Source of the DNA: Craspedostauros australis
Taxonomy: Eukaryota > Bacillariophyta > Bacillariophyceae > Mastogloiales > Achnanthaceae
Direction: 5' to 3'
Length of the DNA stretch: 64,000 nt
NCBI GenBank assembly: GCA_026770025.1
Contig: JAMXDE010000005.1
Span: 2,108,001 to 2,172,000, forward strand
The notes beneath the pieces are model-generated. The model was not told the origin of the DNA, searched no databases, and worked only from the letters and a program-made list of their open reading frames with translations. Positions 41,178 to 53,230 of this stretch are shown here, piece by piece; position 1 is the stretch's first letter, and each line of letters starts with the position of its first letter. The translations under genes and the position numbers were made by a program.

Positions 41178-44100
41178 TTACAGTACGAAGCGGGCTTGCT
41201 GTGTGTACTGTGCAGAGATATCAGCCATTGTACTGTCCATAGTGTTGGCGTTGCCCACACCTGCGGATCTGGATCGCGCCAGCGATGCGATGTACGACGT
41301 GATGTCGGATGGATGCACCCCGCTTTGCATCGCTTTCAATCGCATCTTCATTGCCGCGAGGCGTGCCAGTCCCTCTGAAATAGCAACAGGCATTGGCACC
41401 ACCTTCCACCCAGGATGGGCTTCAATGCCCCTGCCCTGGAGCCCATCCAGCTCGTCCTTCTTGGACATGAGAATGTTCTGCGCGTGATCGCACATCGTCA
41501 GCAGCACCGCGATCTGACCTTCGCCGTCGCTGCGCGGCAGGTTGCTCTGGACCACTCCCAGCCGGTCCTGGACGTCCAGAATCGTTTGAATTCCAGATGC
41601 CAGCGATGTTTCATCGGCGGCGAAGCTTTGGACGAGGGCAGAGTACTTCGTCACGTCCGTTGCTGACATGAACAGCACGTTGGGGAGGATCGTCCTGCTG
41701 AGCGTCTCGGATGCCATGGCCGGCGACACGTTCAGCTGATGGATCAATGTCGCGTAGACATCTCCGTCGTAGCTGCTGCGAGTTGCCAAGGACTCTTCGA
41801 ACCATTCTGGCGGCACTCCGACGGATTCCAGGAAGTGTCTCTTCTGGGATAGTTCTTCATCCTCGAAGTCAGTGTAATGCTGGGAGATGATTGACTTGGC
41901 CTGCTCCAAACGGAAGGCTTCGTGCTGCTTGCTCCCGTTGGATGCCGCGCAAAGGAATACGTACGTGGCCCACTCCCACAACCCTTCTTGCACCAGCTGC
42001 GCGGCGTAACCACCCGTCAGAGCGTACTCGTCACGATCAGTCAACAGGTTGGGGCAGCCGATTGATGAGATCACCGAGCACAGATGGAATGCGAGAGAGA
42101 AGTCATGGATATGCTGAGAGTATCCTTTGGGGTCGATCGTTTGGCTGAGGGTCACCTGGGCTGGATCGCTGCCAAACCGCAGGAGCCGGTACAGCGTCGA
42201 CTCGCTGTTGTCATCGCCACCGAAGGTAGTGTTGGGCGCTGGGGCAATGCCAGATGTCACAGAAGAGCTGTACTTTTTCATCAAGGATGTAAGGTTGGAT
42301 TGGTCCGCACTGATGGAATAGTGAAGGTCCATCAGCAAACGGCGTTTCCAGTTCAACGAGTTCTTGCCACTGCGATGCAACTCCTCCTCGAGCTTCGTTC
42401 TTCCGCTGAGGAGTCGGAATGCTCGAAGCAGCTTTTGGGGGACGGACTTCCCAGTGCGTGCCCAATTCTGCAGCATGTCGTGGACATCCTGCCGTCGCCC
42501 GGTGCCCGATGCGATGATGGATGCCAGCTGGTGCAACCCACCATCGGTGGCTGTTTGGCATGCCAGAGCTGTGTTGCCACCGGAAAGGGCAAAAAATACG
42601 GCGCCGATGACGTCTCGGGATGCTTTGCATCGATCGATCTCTTCCTTCACATCACCCTCGCAGGCCTGCACGAGCCATGCGCCAATTGAGGCCACCACAC
42701 CATCTTGATGGGCTGGGTTGCTCTCCGAATCACCGTCCTGGTTCAGGAGCGAAGGCAGCAGACTGGAGAGCAAAGAAACGATCTGCCAATCGATTTCCTT
42801 TTTGTGAGCAGAAGCCGATCCATGTGATGCGATGCTTGGATTGTGTTCGAACACGGAAGAGTACATGTCGAGGACGGCGGCAAGCTTGTTGCCTTCGTCC
42901 TCGTTGATTTCGGGTAGCGTTCGCAGGATCTCGGTTGGGTTTTGGATGTCCCCGTCCTTGGCTGCACCACTCTCCGTGTACTCCTTGTGTGCAGTCAGAA
43001 TCGCGGCATTGTCCCGGCTCGTGGTGGCGAACACTGGCTTGATTTGTACAATGCCTGAGGACTTGTTGTCGAACTTCAAGAGCGTGCCGTCTCTGTTCCA
43101 TCCAGCGCGGAACGAACGACCCATGCGCATCCCCATATCCGTCGATGACTTCTTCGTGTTTGTTCGGCTTGCAATGGCTGCTGTGATGCTGTGCGTGCCT
43201 TTGAACGCCTTATTGATATCCTCCAACGAAGGGATGTAGTGTCGGGGAACGTCATGGGAGGACCGAGGCTGCGGCAAGAATCCCTCATCCGCAAAGTAAG
43301 TTTCCTTCGGTGTCTCGCCAGCCCCATCAGTTGGATCAACGACCATGATTTGCTGCATCAGGTGCTCGTACGCCTTGTTTGTTTCGGTCTCTTCATCCTC
43401 TCCCTCCGCCTCGTTTGTTTGCATTTCAGAAGCAGCAGCCACAATCATGCTCATTTCCATGTTGGATTCATCTTGCAACGAGCCTTCGTTACTGGCATCC
43501 ATTCGGACATCGGCATCTCCCATGCCCTTCTGTCCATTCTTCGCAGCCTGTCGCTGCGCCATCATTGCCCGGGGACTCCCACCAAGTCCCCTCGACTCAA
43601 AATGCCGAGCTTGCACGTTCGTCTGCGCAACGTTGCCAAGAACGTCAGCATTAGCATTAGCATCAGCATCATCTTCTTCGTCGGACAGACCGTATCGGCT
43701 GAAGTGCTGTACGCGCATCTTCCACTCACCAAGGGATTTGTCATACGAGATGAATGTCGCTCCCATCTTGCCGGTCTGCTTTCGCACCTTCTCGGCAAAC
43801 TTGGTCTTCATGGTGTCAGTGGCGTCCTTGCCTCCGGCCTTTGGAAAGACATTGTAGAGCGTGATGGTTGCAGTGCGATTGAGCTTCGCGCCGACGTCTG
43901 GTTTGTTGCCCTCCATTTCATCGGCCATGTACATGGAGACGGTGCTCTGTTCGATCTCGGCAATTCGGTCCAGATCAGCGCCGCGCACGTCCACTGCACC
44001 TTCCCATTCCACCCTGCCGAATCCTTCGCGTTCAATCGAGAATTCGCCAACAGCCGCCAAGTCTTCACCTGACAGCTTCGACAGTACTTCGATGGATGGT

Positions 44101-47100
44101 GTGCAGTGATATCCTGCCTTGGTGAGCGTCGGGGCGTTCGCTCCCGCTTTGGAGGAAGCAGCTGTTGCGGCCGCACCGACTGCATTTGCAGCGGGACTGC
44201 CTGCACCAGGACCATTGCTGGTCGCGCCTGTCACTCGTTTGTAATATTCCTCTGGGGATGACATGCCACCGTTGCGTGGCGATGACATTGATGATGACGA
44301 AGCTGGCGGCGACCTGAGGTTGCTTGCTGCTCCTGCAGCTGGGCTTGTCATCGGGGGTGATTTGACCGTTGCGCCGTTCGCACCATTCATGAGTGCTGGA
44401 ACCGATGGCGAGGTCGATGGTGCCGATGCGGATGCGCCTCCGACACCGGCTTGGCTGGCTGTGCTGTTAGTGATCAGCTTCAGCTTCGGCTTGTTGGCAG
44501 GGTTGATGACGAGCCGCATGATCGACGATGTGGTTGCCATCTGCGGAGTCATGTTGGCCTGGCTGCTGCCGGTGTACGTTGCTGATGCTCCTTTCATTTG
44601 AAGCACCGAACGATCCGGTGATGCAAAACCACGTGGCCGTATCCGAGCACTGGATTTCGGTGATGTTCGGAAAGGACTGAACAAGCTGCCTCTGGTTTGT
44701 GTCGAGTTCCTCCAGCTGGATGTCTCCGATGACAAGGAGGCCGGCACCACGGAGGGTGCCTCTGGAGCCTTCCAGGCGTTCATCTTTTCAAGCTCCTTGC
44801 GTTGGTTCTCCAACGCAGCAAGCTGCTGCGTCAGCACTTCGTTCGCGACGGGCGGAATGACGGAGCCAGCTGGAGGCAGCACGGTGGTCACTTGCGTCAC
44901 TGCCGTTGGTCCATACGCGCCTCCCATCACCGGCTGCGCAGCTGTTGGCGTGATTGGTTGCCCAAACATGCCCCCTGCAGGAGCCCCGAATGCGCTTGGC
45001 GCAGGTGTTGTACCGAACAGCCCACCGGCAGCTGGCGCCGCAGGAGCTGCGCCAAAGCCGAATGCCCCCGGTGCAGGTGCGGGGACTGCAGGTGCCCCGA
45101 AGAGACCACCTCCTGCTGGCGGAGCCCCGAATGCTGGAGCTGGCGCAGGAGCGGCACCAAACAAGCCACCAGCAGCCGCTGTTGATTTGAAACATACAGA
45201 CATCGATGCACCAACATGGATGCATTGATTTTATGCGCGTGTGGAATAGAGAGAGAGAGAGAGAGAGAGAAAGAAAGCGAGATGCGGATATCATGTTTGG
45301 AGTGAGTCAAAAGTGGTATATATATTGGAAAATCTATGCTGTGCTGCAAGTGGATTGATGTGAAGGAAACATCGTTGAATGGAAGGCATGAGCAAGAGCG
45401 GTATTGTGCATCGGGAATGGTACTTACGTGCTCCAAACAATCCACCGCCAGCCGGAGCTGGGGCAGGTGCGCCGAAGAGGCCGCCGCCTGCTACTGGAGC
45501 TGGCGCGGCACCGAACAACCCTCCAGCCGGTGCAGGTGCTGTTCAGCAAATTATGAGGTATAGCCGGTGCATATGACCAACACACGCCAAGCCAACGGAC
45601 ACAGCAAATCGAAAAGAAAGGAGTTGATCAAGATGGTAAGCAGAACATGGCGTGTGAGATGAGAGCGTAAACATGTGTAGGTGCGGTTACCCTTGGATGG
45701 GGGTGATGTGACAATGCGATTGTCTGAACACCATCTCGCGCCAACAAAGCAGCGGACATGACGTGAACTTACCTGGTGCTCCAAAGAGCCCTGTTGGTGC
45801 AGGTGCTGGAGCAGCTCCGAACAATCCGCCACCAGCAGGTGCTGGGACAGGTGCGCCGAATAAGCCTGTGGTTGGAGCGGCAGCTGGTGCTCCGAAGGCT
45901 GCTGGAGCCGGAGCACCGAATGGTGCCGCAGCAGGTGACCCAAAGGCCGCAGGAGCTCCGAATGCAGGAGTGGGCGCTGGTGAACCGAACGTTGATCCGA
46001 AGGCTGGGGCAGGGGCTGCATGATCGGTTGAAGAGGTGGAGGGATTCATCGTCGCGTGGTTTGTGTCGCGGGGCGTTGGGATTGAATGGAACAACAAGAT
46101 ACGAGGAGTGAGCGTGAGAGTTAGAAATCTGTCACTGTGCACACTGTTCCTTTTGGGTGGAAACGAACGGTGTGTTGTTCAAGTAGACAAACAACAAATA
46201 ACGTACCTGCTCCAAATGCTGGCGCTGGAGCTGCTGCGCCACCGAACAAGCCGCCGGCAGGTGCCGGAGCTGGGCTGCCAAAGCCTCCGAAGGACGTTGG
46301 GGCACCTCCGGCTGCGGATCCAGTGCCCTTGTTGCCCTGGGTGTAGTCCTCAAAGCGAAGTTCTTCGAATGATTTGCTGTCGTACGCAGGCATTGCCGTG
46401 ATGGCTTGGAGGTTGATGCTGGAGGTTCCGTCCTGACGCGATGTCACGGCGTAGGGTGCCACTTTGGTACCACCTCCTTGGACTCCTGCAGCTGGTGCTC
46501 CGAACAGACCCCCTCCGGCAGCTGGCGCTGGCGCCGCACCGAACAGTCCGCCTGGGGCGGGAGCCGGTGCTCCGAACGTGCTTGGAGCGCCAAATCCTCC
46601 GGCGGGCGCTGGCGCTGGTGCACCGAACAAACCAGTTGATGGCGCAGGAGCAGGAGCACCGAAAGGTCCCGGCGCTGGTGCTCCGAACGTAGATGGTGCA
46701 GGTGCTCCGAATGTCGATCCACCGAACGCCGGCGCAGGTGCTGGTGAACCAAATCCACCCCCAAACCCTGCTGCTGGGGCTGCGATCGAACGAGCGAGTG
46801 ATGGACAAGACGATCGTGTCAGCGCCGTTTGTGTCGTGGCGGAATAGCAGTGTCCGTCAGCAACGTGGATATGACGAGCGTTTTCGGAGAAGAAGCGAAT
46901 GCGAGTACACCATGAGGAAATCAGTTGCGGCATAATCCCATGTCCAACCGAAGGCGTGAATGTACGAATCAACCAGTCGTCGGCCCGACATCGAAACCAA
47001 TGCGTAGTTTTCGGTAGTTCGAGAATCCCATTGAGCAGGCAAAGAAGCAAAGAAGGAAGTGAAGAGAGCGATCGGTGTGAGGAATGAACAACCAAGCGAA

Positions 47101-47566
47101 GTGACGCAGAGTCAGACAGAGTGGAGTCACAACGTGATTGATCAACACATCAAATTGGAATAGAGTATGGCCAATTGACTTTCGAGTATGCGTGAATGCA
47201 TGTGCAAGCGGAGTGAAACGTACCTGGCGCACCAAACAAGCCTCCCGAAGGAGCAGGCGCCGGTGCCCCGAATGGAGTGGATCCTGCGGAGGATCCGAAA
47301 CCAGCGGGCGCGCCGAATCCAGCCGGAGCTGGGGCAGGAGCTCCAAACCCAGAGCCACCGAATCCAGCCGCTGGTGCTGGTGCGGGCGTGCCAAAGCCTC
47401 CAAACCCAGATGGAGCAGGAGCTGGCGTCCCGAATCCGCCGAAACCGGACGGCGCCGGGGCAGGCGCACCGAACGCCGGTGCTGGCGATCCAAATGCTGG
47501 CGTCGATGCTGGCGCACCAAATGCTGGTGCCGGAGAGCCGAAGGGTGTGCTAGGTTGTCCGAACAT
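41178..47566 (-). CDS. NUP98: Nucleoporin NUP98-NUP96 precursor (five exons)
   Basis: Exons, in transcript order: 47224-47566, 46207-46779, 45773-46015, 45428-45538, 41178-45178. All have GT...AG introns and the splices give one 1,756-residue frame. Residues 1 to about 560 are FG/GLFG repeats (GGLFGAP, FGSPAPAFGAP). A RAE1-binding GLEBS motif lies in exon 2 (AITAMPAYDSKSFEELRFED, about 235-255). The autoproteolytic domain starts GYHCTPSIEVL and ends QHFSRYGL at about residue 916, where family members cleave HF|S to release NUP98 and NUP96. The rest is the NUP96 alpha-solenoid of the Y-complex. The product builds the nuclear pore's FG barrier and scaffold and takes part in mRNA export. Exons 2-4 are all multiples of three. 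The repeats are very rich in Ala and Pro. Confidence 0.95.
45248..45272. repeat. (GA)n microsatellite in NUP98 intron 4
   Basis: A GA dinucleotide run on the plus strand inside the last intron (45179-45427). Confidence 0.85.
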
Positions 47567-49056
47567 GGTCAACAGCTGATGATAGCGATGATGATGATGA
47601 TGATGGTGTTGGTGTTGCTGTCTTTGCTTTGTTTTGGCGCTTGCTTCTGCTGCTGTTGTTGTTGTGCTCGCTATGCGATGGTCTTATGAGGTTGATGGTC
47701 AACCAGAATGAGGAGATTCCTTGCGCTCGAGTTTACTCTGCTTCGCAAGTATGACCTGCGCACGGTACGAGTAGTGGTACTCCAATTCAATGACAACAAC
47801 TGTGTTGTGGTTTCAATCCGGCGATGCTGAAAACTTCTCGAAAGTTCTGATGATGCGATGATACGATGATCCAGTGATACGGTGACACGATGATCCCAAA
47901 CCCAACACACGCACACAGGTGCTTTGGAGCCCCTCGCGTTCCTCGCAAATGCTCGATCGTTATTGTGCTCGGTCCACACGACTGACAACCACCTGTCACA
48001 AGGAAGGTGATGCTGTTTGCGAAGTGGAGAATGACACGAATCTGCCAAGGGGGAGATGAAAGAGGAGGTTTGGAGGTTGGCGGGAGATCTGTCTCTCTGT
48101 ATCTCTGCCATGATGTGATCGCAAGGACGCCTCCTTGTTTGTTGGTGGTTGCGTGCTCTCTTGGTGTCTGTCTTTGTTGTTGCCTCGCGTCGTGTTGTGT
48201 CGCGTTGTCTCGCGTTGTCTCGCGTTGTGTCGCGTCATGTGGTGGTCTTTGCTGCAAACAGAACGAGCGCCAACACCTATTGTCTGTACGCCGTCCGTAT
48301 CGTCAACCTAGCTTCGTTCTTGCGATTTCGAAAGGAGACCGAGGTCACATGCACGACTTGGAATCGAATCAACAAACACTTCACCTGTTCCTTTTTGGTA
48401 GCGAAAACCACATCTCTGCCTCATTCGGACAAGGTGGTCACGAGGTCATCGGAAACGCGGTCGTTGATGACGTCAGCATTGATCACTCACGATCATCGCC
48501 TGATGTCAATCGCCCAACCAGCGTGCTTCTGTCCCGCCGAACATCTGCGCACAGAACAAATCAGAGGCGACGAGGGCGACAGCCATGGCAAACACGTCGT
48601 CACCAATCACAACGCAGGCGACAGAAGGAAGAAGAACCAACCAACCAAAAAAGAAGCCGCCGGCAGAACTGCCATCACAAAACCAACGCAGCATTGCAAC
48701 CACAACAACAGTCACAAACATCACAACCACCGCAACGACAAGCCAAGAAGCACTCACACGCGACAACGCGACAACACGACAAATCGACAAATCGAATTCA
48801 CAAGGTCACAACCAAACACGCAACGCTGCTCACCTGACGCGACACATGCCGTTGATCATCACCTGCACCTGACACCTCACGGCCGACAGCACAATCGTTG
48901 AGGCGAAAGAGAAAGACACAAGCCGCAGCACAAGACAACCCAGCAAGGAGAGACATCAAGACACCAAGAAACAAGAGCGAGGAGCATAAAACTCAAACAA
49001 CAAAAAGACGCAACGACACGCCTCACAGAAGCTTCTTTCCACTTTCGACTTCCAAC
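47567..49056. promoter_or_regulatory. Divergent intergenic region (NUP98-96 / thioredoxin-cNMP-EF gene)
   Basis: 1.49 kb between two divergent ATGs. It includes a GATGAT tract (47588-47606), a GTTGTCTCGC-type repeat at about 48195-48235 and strand-asymmetric low-complexity sequence (48560-49010, C/A-rich on plus) typical of 5' leaders. Frames of up to 276 codons overlap on several strands and look non-coding. Confidence 0.4.
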
Positions 49057-52000
49057 ATGCCGTTCTCCCGAATCACCGTTCTGGGACTCTCCGCCGTCCT
49101 CATGGCGACGGATCAGCAAGTGCAGTCCTTCACCGCCCCCTCCTTCCAACGGGCCCCGCAGCATGCCTTTGGGGCCGCACCTTCATCATCTGCGACGGTC
49201 GCCAAACCCGCATTTGTGACGGGGCAGACCAAGAGGGTCATTGCGACTGTTGAGAAAGCAAGACTCACTCCGTCATCATCATCGACCCCATCATCACTAT
49301 TCTCAACTGCGGCCCCGCAAGTGGAATCCACAGAGGCCGACACGGACGAGGCCCAAGTCAACATTCCACCAATCGGACCCAATGGAGTTTACAGCATTTC
49401 CAACGGCGAAGAGCACAAGTGAGTTGCCATCAGCACGAACACGAGCGCGCATGCAGCAAGTTCAATTGATTTGATTTGAATGCATTGCGGACAAAACAAA
49501 ATTGGGCCAGGATGAACTCGAGAAGTTGACTGTGACGCAGCTTGTCGCATTGGTTACTTCTCGCATTGACCTTGCACCATGTGCCGTTGCCGTCAATGTT
49601 GATGTTGATGTCCATGTGTTTGGTTGATGCCTGTGCTTGATGTTCACAATGGTGATCAAATTGTTCGCTGAAACACGCACGCTGATGACGCACACAAGCG
49701 ACAAGAGAGAGACAATCGACAACGATTTGAACGCGAAACTTGCGAGAAAACGACACGTCGACGGTTTCCGCATGTGTTGGCACGCCTATTGTCGCTGTTG
49801 CTGTTGTCATCTCCTTCACTTCGGTCTCTCACCATTCAGCAACTTGCGCATTCACCTGCATGCATCCGCCGTTGTATGGCATTGCAATTCCAATATTCCA
49901 AAACCGATGAATGGACCGGCACTTTCAATGACATCATATGCTACGAATTGGCGTCGTATGATGCTCGACTCCACTCGACACATACTCTCCTCATCAGAGC
50001 ATTGCTGATGCCTCAAAGAGCCGGCTGTAACCAATTTTTTTGGTTACAGTTGGTTACAGTTGGTTACAAGAATAATGTCGTGTAGATCGTGGTACACGTT
50101 CTACGTAAGTCCCGAACAAAAAAGGCCAAAAACAGCATCAACCAAAGTTAAACTCTCCGGACTTAGCTCGTATGGACCATCCTGTACTCGTCTCTCTATA
50201 GTAGCATCATATGGCGTTTATATATACAAAACTAAAGTTTGGTGTCTGTTGCTCTCTTGCTCGGTGAGCACTGATGCCATTCATCAAGCACCCCCATCAT
50301 TCACGGACGTTTTTGGCTTCTGATTGCCATGTTTTCTTATTCTGATTGGTCCAAAGAAGTGTTCCAACCATCGCTGACGTCACGATGACGCAGGTGTTGG
50401 AACCAGATTTCTCCAAACTTGCCACCGAAATTGGGGATCCGAGTGGTCAAATATCATTCCGACCTCCAGGGGAGCACTAAACGCAAGCATACCACCATAC
50501 CATCGCACTCAAACAACATATAGACCATATGTTCGTGACCGCCTCAGAGAGAGGATTCTTAAATGATATCTATTGTACAGATTGAGCCAAAGACCGCTAA
50601 GTCCGGAGACTTCAAAGATGGAGAGTCGAATTTCTCGAACAACAGAGGCATGATCCTACCGGACTCCTGTAGAATTCTACGTGTAACCAACTGTAACCAA
50701 CGGGATCCAAAAAAAACCCGGTCTGTCCGTCGTCCGAAGGCAAAACCACACCAATGGGGTCAACAAACAGATAAAGATCGACAAGATGGTAGTAACAACA
50801 AGATAATGTTATTGCTTTCCTGGATAGCCCTGAGTCTTAAGTTTACGTAGATGTAAAGAGATATTCGATTGAGTGTCTATAACTTTAAGTCTGAGATCGG
50901 GAAAATTGGATCCAAAATCTGTAACCAATTGTAACCAAATGTAACCAATTGTAACCAATTTTTGGGGTCCGGCTCTTTGAGGCACTGAAGGCCAACAAAG
51001 ACAAGCTCGTCGTCACCAAAGTATTCGCACCATGGTGCCGTGCCTGCAGGGGTTTGGAGCCAAAATTCAATGGCATCGTCAAGGATGCCAAATACAAGGA
51101 CATTCCCATCGTTTGGGCTGACCTTACCATCCAGAACAATAAGGAATACGTCAAGTCGATAGGCGTGCTGGCATTGCCCACCATACAATTCCACGTGCAG
51201 GGAGGCAAGGTCGACACGTTCCCCTGCGGACCCAGCAAGGTGCCCATACTGAAGAGGAAATTGACGCAATTGGTGGATGATTACGTCGACCTATCGACCA
51301 TGACGGTCAAGGACCCTACCGTCGTGGGACTTCCGACGCAGGTCGACGTCTTGACGGATCAGGACAAGTCCTCCCCCGTCAAGAAGAAGGCGGAAGGCAT
51401 GGTCGTCATCAGTTCCCAGCAGCGCAAGATGATGCGAAAGATGCCGTACCTGTCAAGTCTCACCGATGCCGAGTTCAGCACCGTCCTCAAACACGCGAAG
51501 GAATTGACCTTCCAGCAGGGATCCATTATCATGCGGGAGGGCAACATCGGGCGAACATTCTATGTCATCACAGAAGGCGAAGTGGAGATCTGCCAAAAGA
51601 CTTCGATGGAAGATCCGTTGGCCACACCGCCGACATATTTGGGAACCGTCATCAACCGCCTCGGCGACGGTGATTTCTTTGGAGAGAGGGTGAGTCATCG
51701 GAATCGCGCTCGTGCCTGTTGGCGCGCATGGCACAAAAGACGTATCCTCTTGGGTATGGCAAGAATGTCCGTGGTGCTGTGGTGCTGTATTGTGGAATTG
51801 TGGTTTGCTTCCATGCCAAGTGATGGGATGATGCAAACAAAAACTGTGGCTTGTTGTCAAACTGGCAACCCAACTCTGTGTAACAACACGAACAAGCACA
51901 GGACAGCACAACCGCCTCATGTTTGTGAGGGCCGATGATCGCAGTCCGCTTCGTTCTGTCTCACCACAAAACCAAGCATCCGCACTTTGCCACGCTCACA

Positions 52001-53230
52001 ATTTGCAATTTCTTCTGTAATTGCTTCGTCATGCGCATACTGAATGGGTGTGGATGGTACACATCATCAAATGCAACACATGTACTTTACCTAACAATCC
52101 TTTCCAATTTGACGCCCATTCCATTCCATCCCACACTACTCACATCTTCACCAATAAAATGCCAATTGTCAAAACAGTCTCTGCTCACGAAAGAACCTCG
52201 TGCTGCCAGCATTCGTGCATCATCGACTCTGACCAAATGCCTCACATTCGACAAGGATGATTTCCCAGCCTCATGCCCGCTCAGTGGCAAGGCTGTGCAC
52301 GAGGCCGATGTCGACGATGCCAACGAAAAGTACGGCGTTGCCTTGAAGGACATTACCACAATCAGCAACAAACAAATTAGCGACTCCGTCACCGCCAATC
52401 AAACCAGAGGCAGCGTCAACCGACCGGGTGTTATTACCGGCGTGGACACGGACGACGATTTGGACATTGCAGACACAGTACTACCCAACACGCCGGCAGC
52501 AGCAGCAGGAGCACCATCACAGCTGACTCAGGATCAGGACGATGTCTCATCCATGGACTTGGATCTGCAGAGCGATGCCATCATTCCATTGCTGATGCGA
52601 TTCCGACTGCTGCGTCTCGTCGGAAGGTGCTTCAATTACATCAAGAAGAATCGGCTGCGCGTGGCGGATGTCGGCGGTCGTCGTCGACGCGCCATGCTGG
52701 TCAAGCGGCTATTGCCTTCGCAACATGTTGAATTCACAGACGCCTTCACGTTGATCGATGCGGATGGTGACGGCTCGGTGACGTTGAAGGAGATGCGCAA
52801 GGCGTTGGATTCCATCGATGAGAGCAGTATTTCGAACGAAGATCTCCGCCAAGCATTCCAGGACGGTGACGGCAGCACCAACGGCAGCACAAATGGAAAT
52901 GCCGTCGCAGCCACGAACGGGTCGTCGAGCACCAACGGTGCGAACGGATTAGAGCTTGCGGATGACATGGAGAAAGAGACGTTGAGGTACGCCGACTTCA
53001 TGGGCATCATGGCGGAGGCGGATCTGTACTACCTCTTCCGGGACACATTCCAAGCTTTGGACACCCGCGACTCCGGCTTCGTGCGAGCGAAGGACCTGGA
53101 TCGGGTGCTGTGCGGCGTCCGCGATCTCATCAGCGACGATCGCAAGAGTATCATCGACGTCGAAGACACGGAAATCCTCATCGACTACGAGCAGTTCTCG
53201 CAGATGCTTCTCGGAAAGGCGCTGAGCTAA
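49057..53230 (+). CDS. Plastid-targeted thioredoxin / cyclic-nucleotide-binding / EF-hand protein
   Basis: Exons 49057-49418, 49998-51689 (interrupted by a MITE at 50009-50984) and 52178-53230. Without the MITE and one CTGA copy the frame is continuous at 708 residues. A signal peptide ends VQS|FTAPSF, a plastid-type motif. A thioredoxin domain follows (KLVVTKVFAPWCRACRGLEP with WCRAC site; cis-Pro in ALPTIQF). Next is a cNMP-binding domain whose phosphate cassette is made across intron 2 (GDFFGER|SLLTKEPRAASIRA). The C-terminus has one canonical EF-hand loop DADGDGSVTLKE and one degenerate loop DTRDSGFVRAKD. A plastid regulator joining redox, cyclic nucleotide and Ca2+ signals is inferred. 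Whether this allele is functional depends on how the MITE is handled in the transcript. Confidence 0.78.
50009..50984. mobile_element. 976-bp MITE inserted in exon 2 of the thioredoxin-cNMP-EF gene
   Basis: Perfect 16-bp terminal inverted repeats TGCCTCAAAGAGCCGG, flanked by a CTGA target duplication (50005-50008, 50985-50988). Subterminal TTGGTTACAG / GTAACCAATT units repeat three to four times at each end, and an inner inverted pair CTCCGGACTTAG / CTAAGTCCGGAG adds fold-back structure. It has no coding capacity. A diverged second copy is at about 60880-61794. Confidence 0.85.

Noticed and set aside
43191-44072. Long plus-strand open frames within NUP98-96 (also 42084-42689)
   Set aside because: They lie antisense to the autoproteolytic and NUP96 domains and show no domain of their own.
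48007-48901. Overlapping frames of 250-276 codons in the NUP98 / EF-hand gene spacer
   Set aside because: Frames coexist on both strands in low-complexity sequence with no domain; they look like promoter and 5' leader DNA.
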